Assembly (NCBI GenBank): GCA_002292955.1
Contig: DBCH01000012.1
Coordinates: 1-23,505, forward strand
DNA from: Microbacteriaceae bacterium UBA963
GTDB lineage: Bacteria > Actinomycetota > Actinomycetes > Actinomycetales > Microbacteriaceae
Direction of reading: 5' to 3'
DNA length: 23,505 nucleotides
The translations under genes and the position numbers were made by a program. Positions within the stretch are counted from its first letter, which is position 1, and every line of letters begins with the position of its first letter. The notes beneath the pieces are model-generated. The model made no database searches. It was not told where the DNA came from and saw only the letters and a program-made list of their open reading frames with translations. Of the stretch, positions 8,895-16,898 are shown one piece after another.

Positions 8895-9389
8895 ATGGAC
8901 GCCCTCAACTCATTCACCAGCTGGCTCACCGACAACGCCAACCTCGGACTGGTTGTGGCGGTGGGCATCATTATCGGCTCACTCCTCATCGCCATCGTGG
9001 TGGGCGTGACGCTCTCATCAATTGCCCGCCGTCGCCGAAAAGATGCCATCGAGAATGAGCTCAACACCCTAGCTCCAGCCGTTATGAACGTGGGCATCGA
9101 TGCGTCGCTCTATGCCAGCCTGAGTCCGGAGAGCAAGCAACTGGCCGATCGTGCAGCCATCGGCATCGACATGCGGGTCCGCCTGCTCAACCGCGAAGGC
9201 GCCGCGGAGGCCGCCGACTGGCTGAGCGGGCGCTTCACCGCCCTTCGCAACGCGTCGAGCCTGGAGCGCGGGGACACCGGTCGTATCCTCGACCAGATCC
9301 GCGAAGCTTTCCTGATCTGGGCTTACGAACCCAAGGACGGAATTCGTGCATTCCGCCGAGACGACCTCGAACACCAGCGAAACCGCTGA
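8895..9389 (+). CDS. Uncharacterised protein with one N-terminal membrane helix
   Basis: The encoded protein has 164 residues from the ATG at 8895; the open frame runs further upstream but that part is antisense to msrA and reads as non-protein-like sequence. A single strong hydrophobic helix (about residues 17-41, LGLVVAVGIIIGSLLIAIVVGVTL) is followed at once by SSIARRRRK, which predicts an N-out, C-in anchor with a cytosolic domain. The cytosolic part is helical and rich in Ala, Arg, Glu and Leu (LNREGAAEAADWLSGRF, then RGDTGRILDQIREAFL), perhaps a small helical bundle. I do not recognise a family. The stop is 5 nt before the metallopeptidase-like gene, so the two are probably one operon. 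The start shows no ribosome binding site. Confidence 0.72.
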   Translation: MDALNSFTSWLTDNANLGLVVAVGIIIGSLLIAIVVGVTLSSIARRRRKDAIENELNTLAPAVMNVGIDASLYASLSPESKQLADRAAIGIDMRVRLLNREGAAEAADWLSGRFTALRNASSLERGDTGRILDQIREAFLIWAYEPKDGIRAFRRDDLEHQRNR

Positions 9390-9394
9390 CGGCC

Positions 9395-9748
9395 GTGCCC
9401 CTCGAACTCTCAGCAGAGAGTTTTGACGAACTCGTCACAGAGGAGCTCGATGCCCTCGCCGACGAAATCGTTGCGCACCTCGACAACGTAATCTTCGTCG
9501 TCGAAGACATCTCGCCTGACAACGACATGGGTCTGCTAGGCCTCTACGACGGCATCTCGCTCACCGAACGCTCGCAGTACGGATTTGGCGAGCTCCCCGA
9601 TCGCATCGTGCTCTATCGGTTAGCGCTGCTCAATGTGTGCAACACGATGGACGAATTGCGTGAGCAGGTGCACATCACGCTCGTACACGAAATCGCGCAC
9701 TACTACGGGCTCTCCGACGAAGAACTGGACAAGCTCGGCTGGGCTTAG
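9395..9748 (+). CDS. Small metallopeptidase-family (zincin-like, DUF1025) protein
   Basis: The encoded protein has 117 residues and a zinc-protease signature near the C-terminus: HEIAHYYGLSDEEL, with His98, Glu99 and His102 forming HExxH, followed by Gly105 and Asp108. The acidic N-terminal half and the YDGISLTERS block (51-60) match the minimal zincin-like proteins of actinobacteria. Proteolysis has not been shown for most of the family, so enzyme activity is inferred from the motif. The GTG at 9395 lies 5 nt after the preceding stop. Its last bases (9745-9748) overlap the stop of the opposing TetR gene. The pairing with a membrane-anchored protein suggests, but does not prove, a joint role. 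Confidence 0.85.
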   Translation: MPLELSAESFDELVTEELDALADEIVAHLDNVIFVVEDISPDNDMGLLGLYDGISLTERSQYGFGELPDRIVLYRLALLNVCNTMDELREQVHITLVHEIAHYYGLSDEELDKLGWA

Positions 9749-10344
9749 AGCGAAGCGGCGAGCACGTGGTCAATGAACGCCACCCACTGTTCATTGTCAA
9801 CGGGATTTTCAGCAATCTCGTCTAGAACTCGCCCCAGAGTGTACGCCTGAACAAAAACGGCGACGACGTGCGGGGGGAAGTCGGAACGAAACCACCCTTT
9901 TGCCTGAGACTCGCGAACCAAGTCGGCAAGGGCGTCTGTGAGGCGTTGTTGCTCAACCGCCAGGCGCAGGCGAAAACGCTCATTGCCGCCGGCGAGCATG
10001 ATGGCACGGACACGTTCGAGACGAACACTGGCGAGCTCCGGCGACTGCGTGCGGCGAGTAATCTCACGCAATCGGGTGAGCATTTCGTCGCGGCTGGTAG
10101 ACGTGGCAATGACCTCGGCAATTGACGCGCTGGAGGCATCGACGAAGGCCGCGAAGCGACGCAGATAGGCCATCTCGAGGAGGTCACTGAAGTCTTCGAA
10201 GTGGTGGTACAACGAACCCTTAGAAATGCCACTGACACTCAACACCTCGTCGACAATGATGGCCTCGGGCGCCTTCTCATCGAGCAGACTGGTCATGGTG
10301 TCAATGAGTCGTTCGCGCGTGGGATGAGGAGTATTCCGTGCCAT
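9745..10344 (-). CDS. TetR-family transcriptional regulator
   Basis: This 199-residue protein has a standard N-terminal TetR DNA-binding domain: TRERLIDTMTSLLDEKAPEA starts helix 1 near residue 9, and VDEVLSVSGISKGSLYHHFEDFSDLLEMAY (31-60) is the helix-turn-helix ending in the canonical YHHF. The C-terminal domain carries a TetR_C-like pattern with GWFRSDFPPHVVAVFVQAYTLGR. TAGACT lies exactly 6 nt before the ATG, so the message is likely leaderless. It is divergent from the antiporter operon (55-bp gap) and is the obvious candidate to control it, though no clear operator dyad is visible. Ligand unknown. Confidence 0.88.
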   Translation of the reverse strand: MARNTPHPTRERLIDTMTSLLDEKAPEAIIVDEVLSVSGISKGSLYHHFEDFSDLLEMAYLRRFAAFVDASSASIAEVIATSTSRDEMLTRLREITRRTQSPELASVRLERVRAIMLAGGNERFRLRLAVEQQRLTDALADLVRESQAKGWFRSDFPPHVVAVFVQAYTLGRVLDEIAENPVDNEQWVAFIDHVLAASL

Positions 10345-10350
10345 GTGTGA

Positions 10351-10356
10351 AGTCTA
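10351..10356 (-). promoter_or_regulatory. -10 element of the TetR gene, leaderless arrangement
   Basis: TAGACT on the minus strand is followed by 6 nt and then the ATG at 10344. This spacing puts the expected transcription start on the A of the ATG. There is no ribosome binding site upstream of the start, which supports leaderless translation. Confidence 0.45.
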
Positions 10357-10387
10357 GAACCTGAGAGAAAAACCATGCGACGCGGGG

Positions 10388-10393
10388 TAGCGT
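10388..10393 (+). promoter_or_regulatory. -10 element of the antiporter operon, leaderless arrangement
   Basis: TAGCGT is followed by 6 nt and then the ATG at 10400, so transcription would begin at or next to the start codon. No convincing -35 box is seen 16-18 nt upstream. Confidence 0.4.
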
Positions 10394-10399
10394 AAAGGC

Positions 10400-10894
10400 A
10401 TGGGTGTGCGCATAGAAAAAATTGACCTTCCGGGCGTGGGAATTCGTCACGACATGGTCACCAAACACGGCCGGCACGTAGGTGTGCTGAACTATCGCGA
10501 CGGGCGCCGAGAGCTGGCCCTCTACGATCCGGAAGACCCCGATACCGTGTTGGACTTCATCGAGCTTGACGACGACGAGTCGGATGCCCTCTCCGATCTT
10601 CTCGGTCACACGGCACTACTGAGCCAAATCACCGACTTCGGCTCTGGGGCTCTCGGCCTCTATACCGATCAACTTGTTCTGCCCACCGACTCGAGGTATC
10701 TGGATCTCACGCTGGGCGACACTCAGGCGCGCACGAAGACGGGAGTGTCGATTGTGGCCATTCTCCGCGGCGACAAGGTGATTCCCTCTCCCGAAGCCGC
10801 AGAGATTCTTCGCCAGGACGACATCTTTGTTGCTGTGGGAACGCGCGCCGGGCTCGACAAGCTCGAGGCCCTGCTGGCACACACCGCGGTCTAG
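10400..10894 (+). CDS. Cation/proton antiporter regulatory subunit, KhtT-like (TrkA-C domain)
   Basis: This 164-residue cytosolic protein has an N-terminal domain (about 1-75) with LPGVGIRHDMVTKHG, the conserved opening of KhtT-type subunits, and a C-terminal RCK/TrkA-C domain (about 80-160) ending DIFVAVGTRAGLDKLEALL. Such subunits bind a cyclic nucleotide or other ligand and gate a partner CPA2 antiporter. In the Bacillus KhtTU pair this is a K+/H+ antiporter; the cation is inferred here. The partner gene starts 18 nt downstream. The divergent TetR gene may control the pair. Confidence 0.88.
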   Translation: MGVRIEKIDLPGVGIRHDMVTKHGRHVGVLNYRDGRRELALYDPEDPDTVLDFIELDDDESDALSDLLGHTALLSQITDFGSGALGLYTDQLVLPTDSRYLDLTLGDTQARTKTGVSIVAILRGDKVIPSPEAAEILRQDDIFVAVGTRAGLDKLEALLAHTAV

Positions 10895-10912
10895 ATAACC
10901 GTCGCCGAGCCC

Positions 10913-12109
10913 ATGCCTGAGATAACGATCATCCTCATCGAGGTGGGCGCACTTCTGCTCACGATGAGCCTTGCCAGTCGTCTCGCAAACCGGCTGGGGC
11001 AGTCACCCATCCCGTTTTACATGACCATTGGGCTGCTCTTTGGTGTGGGCGGTTTCTTGTCGTTAGAGGCGAGCATGCCCTTCCTGAAGACGGGTTCCGA
11101 GATTGGCGTGGTCTTGCTACTCCTCATGCTCGGACTTGAATTCTCGCCGCGAGAACTCGTGAGCAACCTCAAGTCCTCGGCCCCGCTGGGCGTGTGGGAT
11201 GCGCTCTTGAACGCCGTGCCCGGAGCCGCCTTCGCGCTCATCATGGGGTGGGGGGCCCTGGGGGCACTCGTGATGGCGGGGGTAACCTGGGTGTCTTCCT
11301 CGGGCGTTGTCTCCAAGGTGCTCACCGACCTAGGTCGCGTGGGTAACCGCGAAACACCTACCGTGCTTGCCGTTCTCGTGATCGAAGACTTGGCCATGGC
11401 CTTCTACCTGCCTATCCTCTCGGCGGTCGTCATTGGTGCCAGCATCGCTCAGGGCGCCATCACCGTGGCAATCGCGGTCGGCTCCGTGTTCTTGGTGCTC
11501 CTCATTGCCCTGAGATTTGGCAAGCGCATCTCACGCTTCTTTTCGTCGACCCACATCGAGTCGCTCGTCATCGGCGTTTTGGGGCTGGCAATGCTGGTTG
11601 CCGGCCTGGCCGCAATGGTGCAGGTGTCGAGCGCTGTAGGGGCCTTCCTCGTGGGAATTGCGATCTCCGGCGAGGTGGCAAAGATGGCACAGAAGTACCT
11701 CCGGCCCGTGCGTGACCTGTTTGCCGCCTTCTTTTTTCTCGTTTTTGGGCTCACCACGAATTCCACCGACATCCCCGGAGCGTTGCTCCCCGCCGCCATC
11801 CTTGCGGTGGTGACCATGGGAACAAAGATTCTCACGGGATACCTCGGGGCTCGACGCGCGGGCATCGGACGCGCGGGACGATGGCGGGCTGGCTTTGCGC
11901 TCACACCGCGCGGCGAGTTCTCGATCATCATCGCGGGGTTGGCTGTGTCGGCAGGATTAGAGCCCGCTATTGCGCCAATCGCCGCCACCTACATGCTGAT
12001 TACCGTGGTACTGGGGCCGCTACTGTCTCGCCTCTCGGACACGCAGGCCTTCAAGCGGCGTTTTCGCTCCACCATTACCCAGCCGGTGCCGCTGCCACCC
12101 GCACGTTGA
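10913..12109 (+). CDS. CPA2-family cation/proton antiporter, KhtU/KefB-like membrane subunit
   Basis: This 398-residue integral membrane protein has about 12-13 hydrophobic segments, beginning TIILIEVGALLLTMSLASRL (residues 4-23). CPA2 hallmarks are LGLEFSPREL near 73-82, the GVTWVSSSGVVSKVL region and the ion-site helix VLVIEDLAMAFYLP. It ends soon after the last helix and has no C-terminal RCK domain; that function is supplied in trans by the KhtT-like protein encoded just upstream. The pair would exchange K+ or Na+ for H+ to set cytosolic pH and ion content. The 3' end overlaps the opposing lipid-kinase gene by 35 bp. Confidence 0.88.
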   Translation: MPEITIILIEVGALLLTMSLASRLANRLGQSPIPFYMTIGLLFGVGGFLSLEASMPFLKTGSEIGVVLLLLMLGLEFSPRELVSNLKSSAPLGVWDALLNAVPGAAFALIMGWGALGALVMAGVTWVSSSGVVSKVLTDLGRVGNRETPTVLAVLVIEDLAMAFYLPILSAVVIGASIAQGAITVAIAVGSVFLVLLIALRFGKRISRFFSSTHIESLVIGVLGLAMLVAGLAAMVQVSSAVGAFLVGIAISGEVAKMAQKYLRPVRDLFAAFFFLVFGLTTNSTDIPGALLPAAILAVVTMGTKILTGYLGARRAGIGRAGRWRAGFALTPRGEFSIIIAGLAVSAGLEPAIAPIAATYMLITVVLGPLLSRLSDTQAFKRRFRSTITQPVPLPPAR

Positions 12110-13061
12110 GGGCTCCGGGATTAACCGCGATGCGCAGTGACGTGACCTGTCCAAAGAAGTCGCCGTCGAGCTGAACGTTCTGTGGGCGCGGGATGTCAAC
12201 ATCGAGCATTCGCCCCTGCGCATAGCGTGCGGTCTTGATCGCGGGCATTGACGCAACGAGGGTATCGATGCCGGGAGTTTGGCTGAGAACGCTCATCACC
12301 ATGATGTGTGACCAAATGCGTGTCCACCCCCCGAACGTGCGCGGATTCATCACGACGAAGTCGAGCAGGCCGTCGTCAAACCTGGCTCTCGGAAAGAGGG
12401 CCACACTCCCAGTGGACAGGCCGCAGTTGCCAATGATGGCGGTGTGGGCGCGAATGGTTCTCCGGCGATTTCCATCGATGCAAAATTTCAACTCTTGCTG
12501 ATTGTTCTGCCACACCGAACGCACGATAGGCCTCACGTAGGCTAACCAACCAAAGCGACGCTTGGTTTTTGCGTCCGCGTTGGCAGCCATGTCGGCATCG
12601 AAACCAATTCCCGCCATCACCAGGAATCGCGCATGACGATGCTGGGAGCCATTCCAGAGGTCGGCCTCGGCCACGTCGATGGCGACGGTATGACCAGACA
12701 GCGCGGTGTGAACTGCACGTCGATGATCAATCAGGGGGATGCCCAGATTTCGGGCGAACAGATTGCCGGTTCCCGCGGGCAACACCGCGAGGGGGATCTG
12801 CGTGTCGGCCAAAACCTCTGCCGTTCGGCGGATGGTTCCATCACCGCCCGCCACGATGAGCACATCCGGATTCGTCGCGATCGCACGCCGAATGGCCTGC
12901 TCACCGTGGTCGGCAGAATCGGTCTCAAACCAGTGCGCGTGCTTCCTGCCGAGTTTCTTTTCTTCCGTTCGCAGGAGCCGCCGATACGCCTGAATGTGAG
13001 CGGCGTTGGGCTTATAGACCACAGCCGCCCGCAGCGGTTGAGGTGAGATGCCTATTTCCAT
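12075..13061 (-). CDS. Diacylglycerol kinase-family lipid kinase (DagK/YegS-like)
   Basis: The encoded protein has 328 residues from the ATG at 13061, which overlaps the upstream protease stop by 10 nt; the longer frame to 13163 would sit inside the protease gene. The diacylglycerol-kinase catalytic domain is clear: VAGGDGTIRRTAEVL (GGDGT at residues 72-76) binds ATP, and LPAGTGNLFARNLGIP follows at 94-109. The C-terminal YegS-like beta domain carries NVQLDGDFFG. Such enzymes phosphorylate diacylglycerol or related lipids at the membrane, for lipid recycling or phospholipid precursor synthesis; the substrate here is unproven. It is the last gene of the minus-strand string that begins with the osmoprotectant transporter. 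Confidence 0.88.
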   Translation of the reverse strand: MEIGISPQPLRAAVVYKPNAAHIQAYRRLLRTEEKKLGRKHAHWFETDSADHGEQAIRRAIATNPDVLIVAGGDGTIRRTAEVLADTQIPLAVLPAGTGNLFARNLGIPLIDHRRAVHTALSGHTVAIDVAEADLWNGSQHRHARFLVMAGIGFDADMAANADAKTKRRFGWLAYVRPIVRSVWQNNQQELKFCIDGNRRRTIRAHTAIIGNCGLSTGSVALFPRARFDDGLLDFVVMNPRTFGGWTRIWSHIMVMSVLSQTPGIDTLVASMPAIKTARYAQGRMLDVDIPRPQNVQLDGDFFGQVTSLRIAVNPGALNVRVAAAPAG

Positions 13062-13915
13062 TCCCAGTTCGACGATGCGTCGCACGAGATGAACTTGAGG
13101 CAGAGCGTGGGTATGCCAATGGCGTAGCCATTGTTCTCCGACACCGACGTGTCGTCTCCCCACGTGTTGGTACCAATCACTTCGCCCCGCGAATTGAGAA
13201 GCGGGCCACCCGAATTGCCCTGATTAATGGCCGCATCGGTGACAATAATGCTGATGTCGGGGAAGAAGTTGCTGACGTTTCCAAACGTGTAGGTGCCGGG
13301 AAGGATGGCGTCGAAGAACTGCGAGTACGGGCTGCCTGCTGCCATCACCCAATCGCCCACGACGGGGGCCTCGGTGGCGGGCTGGAGAGTTGCCACCGGC
13401 TCCGCGGTCATCAGAAGCGCGAGATCGGCCCAGACTTCAGAGGTCTCGTCGTAGTAGCTCGCATCAAAGTCGAAAAGAAAGGCGTCCGCCTCGGTAGCGC
13501 CCTCGAGGGTCTGAATGGTGATGGGCACGTCAGTGTTCACACACTCCTCGATCACGTGCCAGTTGGTCACGATCTCATACGGATAGGCGTCGTCGTCCGT
13601 TGAACTTTCATCATCGGCAAGATCGATGCCCCACCCGGAACCCGACGAATTACCGCAGTACACCGTGACGACGGCGGCGTCGGCCAGCGCAACGACCGCG
13701 GCCACGTCGACGTTCGTGCCCGACTCCTGCTGGGCGGTTGAGCCTCCGGCGAGGTCCACTCCGCCGGAGCTGCCCAGTGAGGCGAGTGCGGTCAGCGCGG
13801 CCACCAGCAAAGCGAGCAACGCCACAACGAATCCGGCTATGGCAAGACCCGAGGGCGGACGCCGACGTTGGCTGATCTCCGCAACGTCGCCCGATTCAGT
13901 CGTGACTTCGGACAC
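13052..13915 (-). CDS. Membrane-anchored trypsin-like serine protease
   Basis: This 287-residue protein has a short acidic and then basic cytosolic N-terminus, one membrane helix (about 22-47, LAIAGFVVALLALLVAALTALA), and an extracytoplasmic chymotrypsin-fold domain. The catalytic triad is visible: His120 in TNWHVIEEC, Asp164 in WADLALL and Ser235 in GNSGGPLL. Four cysteines (87, 125, 272, 278) could pair in the oxidising exterior. Unlike HtrA/DegP it has no PDZ domain and ends soon after the protease fold. The GTG at 13915 has a strong purine-rich binding site (GGGAGGGG). It sits 27 nt after the substrate-binding protein gene and overlaps the lipid-kinase gene, so it is probably co-transcribed. 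Its target is unknown; envelope quality control is one possibility. Confidence 0.86.
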   Translation of the reverse strand: MSEVTTESGDVAEISQRRRPPSGLAIAGFVVALLALLVAALTALASLGSSGGVDLAGGSTAQQESGTNVDVAAVVALADAAVVTVYCGNSSGSGWGIDLADDESSTDDDAYPYEIVTNWHVIEECVNTDVPITIQTLEGATEADAFLFDFDASYYDETSEVWADLALLMTAEPVATLQPATEAPVVGDWVMAAGSPYSQFFDAILPGTYTFGNVSNFFPDISIIVTDAAINQGNSGGPLLNSRGEVIGTNTWGDDTSVSENNGYAIGIPTLCLKFISCDASSNWEWK

Positions 13916-13942
13916 CAGTGCCCCTCCCCCTTGAGCCGAGGG

Positions 13943-14830
13943 CTACTTGATCAGGCCCTTGGAAACGAGCCACTCCTTGGCAATGACGTTGGCCGAGAGC
14001 TTCTCATCCACGCTGCGCACGTTCATGGCAACCAGATCCTCGGCGGTCATGGCAGCCGACACCTTGTCGATGAGGTAGACCACAAAGTCACTGACCTCAC
14101 CTGACGCGATGGGCACCACGTTCGATGCGAGGAAGAGACCGAGCGGGTCTGTCAGCGTGACAAGCCCCAACTGTTCGATTCGTGGGTCTGCGCTGTAGAC
14201 GTTCGCCATGTCGACGATGCCGGCTACGAGGGAATCGACGGTGGTCTCACCCGTCGCTTGGAATTCCGCGGTGACACCGTAGACCGAGAGCAGTCCCTTG
14301 GGGCCGTAGGGACGTTCCGCAAGCTCAGGGGCGCCGCCCAGCGTGAGTCCCGAAACTTTAGCCAGGTCCGCAATCGATACCAGAGAATTCTCGGCGGCAA
14401 ACTCCATCGTGACGTTGTAAGAATCCTGATCGGTGGCCGGCGACATGGCCAAAGCAGTCAAACCTGCGGGTAGGGCCGAACCCAGCGCCTTGTAGACGTC
14501 ATCGGCAGCCGTCTCGGTTGCGGCTGGGTTAAAGAACTGCAATAGGTTTCCCGTGTATTCGGGGAAAAGATCAATTTCGCCAGCTTCCAGGGCGGGCATG
14601 TAGACATCGCGCTGTCCCAGGGAGAACTGCCGGTCTACCGTGTAACCCGCATCCTCAAGAATCAGAGCGTACGTCTCGGCAATAATCTCGTTGGAGTAGT
14701 AGGCCTGCGAGCCAATGACGATGGTCTCGATGGTCTCTTCTGCGGGCGGGGCGGCTGAAGTGGCGCATCCAGCCAATCCAACAAGGGCGGTGAGGCTAAT
14801 GGCGACGGCCGCAAATCGAGCGAGTTTCAT
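13943..14830 (-). CDS. Osmoprotectant ABC transporter substrate-binding lipoprotein (OpuC/ProX type)
   Basis: This 295-residue lipoprotein has a signal peptide with lipobox LAGC (Cys22) followed by a Ser/Ala/Pro/Glu linker. The mature domain starts IVIGSQAYYSNEIIAETYA and contains DLFPEYTGNLL (87-97), a hallmark of quaternary-ammonium binding proteins (OpuAC family). It captures glycine betaine, choline, carnitine or similar solutes outside the membrane and delivers them to the permeases. The aromatic residues Tyr44, Tyr45 and Tyr92 could contribute to a cation cage. It is the fourth transporter gene, 23 nt after the permease gene. The specific solute is not readable. Confidence 0.9.
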   Translation of the reverse strand: MKLARFAAVAISLTALVGLAGCATSAAPPAEETIETIVIGSQAYYSNEIIAETYALILEDAGYTVDRQFSLGQRDVYMPALEAGEIDLFPEYTGNLLQFFNPAATETAADDVYKALGSALPAGLTALAMSPATDQDSYNVTMEFAAENSLVSIADLAKVSGLTLGGAPELAERPYGPKGLLSVYGVTAEFQATGETTVDSLVAGIVDMANVYSADPRIEQLGLVTLTDPLGLFLASNVVPIASGEVSDFVVYLIDKVSAAMTAEDLVAMNVRSVDEKLSANVIAKEWLVSKGLIK

Positions 14831-14853
14831 GGTTTCTCCAAGTGGTGGGGTGG

Positions 14854-15513
14854 TTATAACCTATCGCCCGTTCGGCGTTGCAACCAGCCGAGAACCTGGC
14901 TTCCCACAACGGTGATCACGATGATGACCAGTGAACTCGCCACCACTTGCGAGTAATTGCGCAGCGCCAAGCCCTGAACAATGCCAAAACCCAGACCGCC
15001 GAGACCAACCAGCGGGGCGAGCACAACGGTCGAAACGACCTGAATAAAGGCGATGCGAAATCCGCCGATGATCGACGAAGTGGCCAGCGGAAACTCAACG
15101 TAGCGAATGCGCTGAAAACCCGTCATGCCTTGGGCTTTGGCAGAATCTCGGATGCCCCAGGGAATGGTGGTGACGCCCGCGAAGGTCCCCGCCAAGAGTG
15201 GCGGAATGGCAATGGCCGCTAGGGCAACGAGAAGCGAGACATCCCTCAGCTGCACGCCCCACAGAAGCACCAGCGCGAACAGCAGACCCATGGTGGGAAT
15301 CGCCCGGGAAATCGACCCGAGACCGATGACAAGAAACTCACCCTTGCCGGTGTGCCCAATGGCGAGCCCGAGGGGCAGGGCCACGGCAGCGGCGATGAGA
15401 AGTGCGGCAAGCGTTATGCCGATGTGCTCGAGCAGCAAAAACCACAGGCCGTAGCGCCCGTCCCAGTTGACGGGGTCGGCGAACCACGCTGCTAGGTCGG
15501 GAAAACTAAACAC
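14854..15513 (-). CDS. Osmoprotectant ABC transporter permease (OpuB/OpuC type), second gene
   Basis: The encoded protein has 219 residues from the GTG at 15513, which has GAGG 8 nt upstream and overlaps the preceding permease stop by 8 nt; a GTG at 15522 is also possible but leaves its binding site too close. Hydrophobic segments start at about residue 23 (FLLLEHIGITLAALLIAAAV). The binding-protein-dependent permease loop that docks the ATPase is represented by DSAKAQGMTGFQRIRYVEFPLA, in the helix between segments 4 and 5. The YGLWFLLLEHIGIT opening is typical of OpuBB/OpuCB-like proteins. It forms a heterodimeric pore with the permease encoded just upstream. Confidence 0.88.
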   Translation of the reverse strand: MFSFPDLAAWFADPVNWDGRYGLWFLLLEHIGITLAALLIAAAVALPLGLAIGHTGKGEFLVIGLGSISRAIPTMGLLFALVLLWGVQLRDVSLLVALAAIAIPPLLAGTFAGVTTIPWGIRDSAKAQGMTGFQRIRYVEFPLATSSIIGGFRIAFIQVVSTVVLAPLVGLGGLGFGIVQGLALRNYSQVVASSLVIIVITVVGSQVLGWLQRRTGDRL

Positions 15514-16147
15514 GCTGACCACCTCGCGTGCGCCACGGCGTGAGCGCACGCCCGAGCAACCACAAGCCACCGTCGAACGCGATGGCAATCACAAAAACTG
15601 CCACGAGGCCCGTGACGATTTCTTCGGGAATGCGCCGCTGAAAGCCATCGAGGAAGAGAAAGCCGAGGTTTCGCACGCCCACCACAGCGCCGATGGCCGC
15701 CATCGACACGGTGGTTGCCGAAACCACTCGCAGCCCCGAGATGAGTCCGGGAATTGCCATGGGCAGTTCCACATGAATAAACAGCTGGAACCTGCTCATT
15801 CCCAACGCCGTGGCCGTTGTCTTAGTGGACGGCGGAACCTGAGCGAATGCGTCGCGGGCAGAAAAAAACATGGACGCCACCGCGTAAACAGTGAGCGCAA
15901 TCACCACGTTCGTGGGGCCAATGAACGACGTGCCGATGAGTGCGGGTAGCGCAACGAACAAGGCGAGCGACGGAATGGCATACACGGCGCTGAGAACGGC
16001 CGTTGTGCCCGGAACCCAGCGTGCCCGAACAATCCGCGCCCCCACTATCGCCAAGAACGACCCGAGAACGATCGGAATGATCACAATGCTCAGGTGCGTG
16101 AGCGCCAGCCCTGCCACAAAGGACGCGTTAGCGAAAAACCACTCCAC
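15506..16147 (-). CDS. Osmoprotectant ABC transporter permease (OpuB/OpuC type), first gene
   Basis: This 213-residue inner-membrane permease has about five hydrophobic segments; the first covers residues 12-35 (AGLALTHLSIVIIPIVLGSFLAIV, given to place it). The coupling loop TKTTATALGMSRFQLFIHVELP (about 108-129) contacts the ATPase. The GTG start at 16147 directly abuts the ATPase stop (TAAGTG), so translation is probably coupled. Both permeases are short, as usual for Opu-type systems in which two different subunits make the pore. Solute specificity is unknown. Confidence 0.88.
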   Translation of the reverse strand: MEWFFANASFVAGLALTHLSIVIIPIVLGSFLAIVGARIVRARWVPGTTAVLSAVYAIPSLALFVALPALIGTSFIGPTNVVIALTVYAVASMFFSARDAFAQVPPSTKTTATALGMSRFQLFIHVELPMAIPGLISGLRVVSATTVSMAAIGAVVGVRNLGFLFLDGFQRRIPEEIVTGLVAVFVIAIAFDGGLWLLGRALTPWRTRGGQRV

Positions 16148-16864
16148 TTAGACACCGAGAATCTTGCGCACGAAGTCATTGGCCGGTTTGTTTGTGAGCT
16201 CCCGAGGGGTGCCCGACTGCTCAATCGTGCCCAGCTGCGAGAGCACGATCAGTTGGTCGGCGATCTTTAGTGCCTCGCCGCGATCGTGCGTGACAAAGAG
16301 CACGGTGAGTTTGAGTTCACGTTGAATGCGCAGCAACTCATCTTGCAGTTCTTCGCGCACAATGGGGTCAACCGCGCCAAAGGGTTCGTCCATGAGCAGG
16401 ATGTTCGGCTTGGTTGCCAAAGCTCGTGCCACGCCAACGCGTTGTTGCTGTCCGCCAGACAACTGGCTGGGATACCGGTCGAAAGAGGAGGATTCGATGC
16501 CCACGAGGGTCAGCATCTCGCGCGCGTTGCGCTGCGCCACCTCTCGCGTTTGACCAGCGATTGAGGCGATGAGCGCAACATTGTCTAAAACGGTCTTGTG
16601 CGGCAGTAGGCCAATGTCCTGCATGACATAACCGATGGAGCGACGGAGCTGGACAGCGTTTTGCGAAGCCACATCCACGCCGTCGATCAGCACTGAGCCC
16701 GACGACGGAATGACCATCTTGTTCACCATGCGCACCGCGGTGGTCTTGCCCGATCCCGACAAGCCCATGAGCACGGTGATGGTGCCTGAAGGGACGACGG
16801 CAGAAAAATCCGCCAGCGCTACGACGTCGCCGTAGGACTTTGACGCGTTGACAAACTCAATCAC
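16148..16864 (-). CDS. Osmoprotectant ABC transporter ATP-binding subunit, without CBS domains
   Basis: The encoded protein has 238 residues from the GTG at 16864, giving the family-typical opening MIEFVNASKSYGDV; a TTG at 16876 would add four residues. All ABC motifs are intact: Walker A GLSGSGKT (34-41), Q-loop Gln82, signature LSGGQ (135-139), Walker B LLMDEP with Asp159 and Glu160, and the switch His193 in VTHDRGEALKIAD. It powers uptake by the two permeases. It ends at the ABC domain, whereas many OpuA/OpuC ATPases carry C-terminal CBS domains that sense ionic strength. Osmotic control must therefore act at expression or elsewhere. It is the first gene of the transporter string, 34 nt after the DUF427 gene. 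Confidence 0.9.
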   Translation of the reverse strand: MIEFVNASKSYGDVVALADFSAVVPSGTITVLMGLSGSGKTTAVRMVNKMVIPSSGSVLIDGVDVASQNAVQLRRSIGYVMQDIGLLPHKTVLDNVALIASIAGQTREVAQRNAREMLTLVGIESSSFDRYPSQLSGGQQQRVGVARALATKPNILLMDEPFGAVDPIVREELQDELLRIQRELKLTVLFVTHDRGEALKIADQLIVLSQLGTIEQSGTPRELTNKPANDFVRKILGV

Positions 16865-16898
16865 GGTCTGGCTCAATCACGATCTTGGCCGGCCGTCC

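Noticed and set aside
13062..13163. 34-residue N-terminal extension of the lipid kinase
   Set aside because: It lies wholly inside the protease coding sequence in another frame and has no family similarity; the ATG at 13061 gives a normal length.
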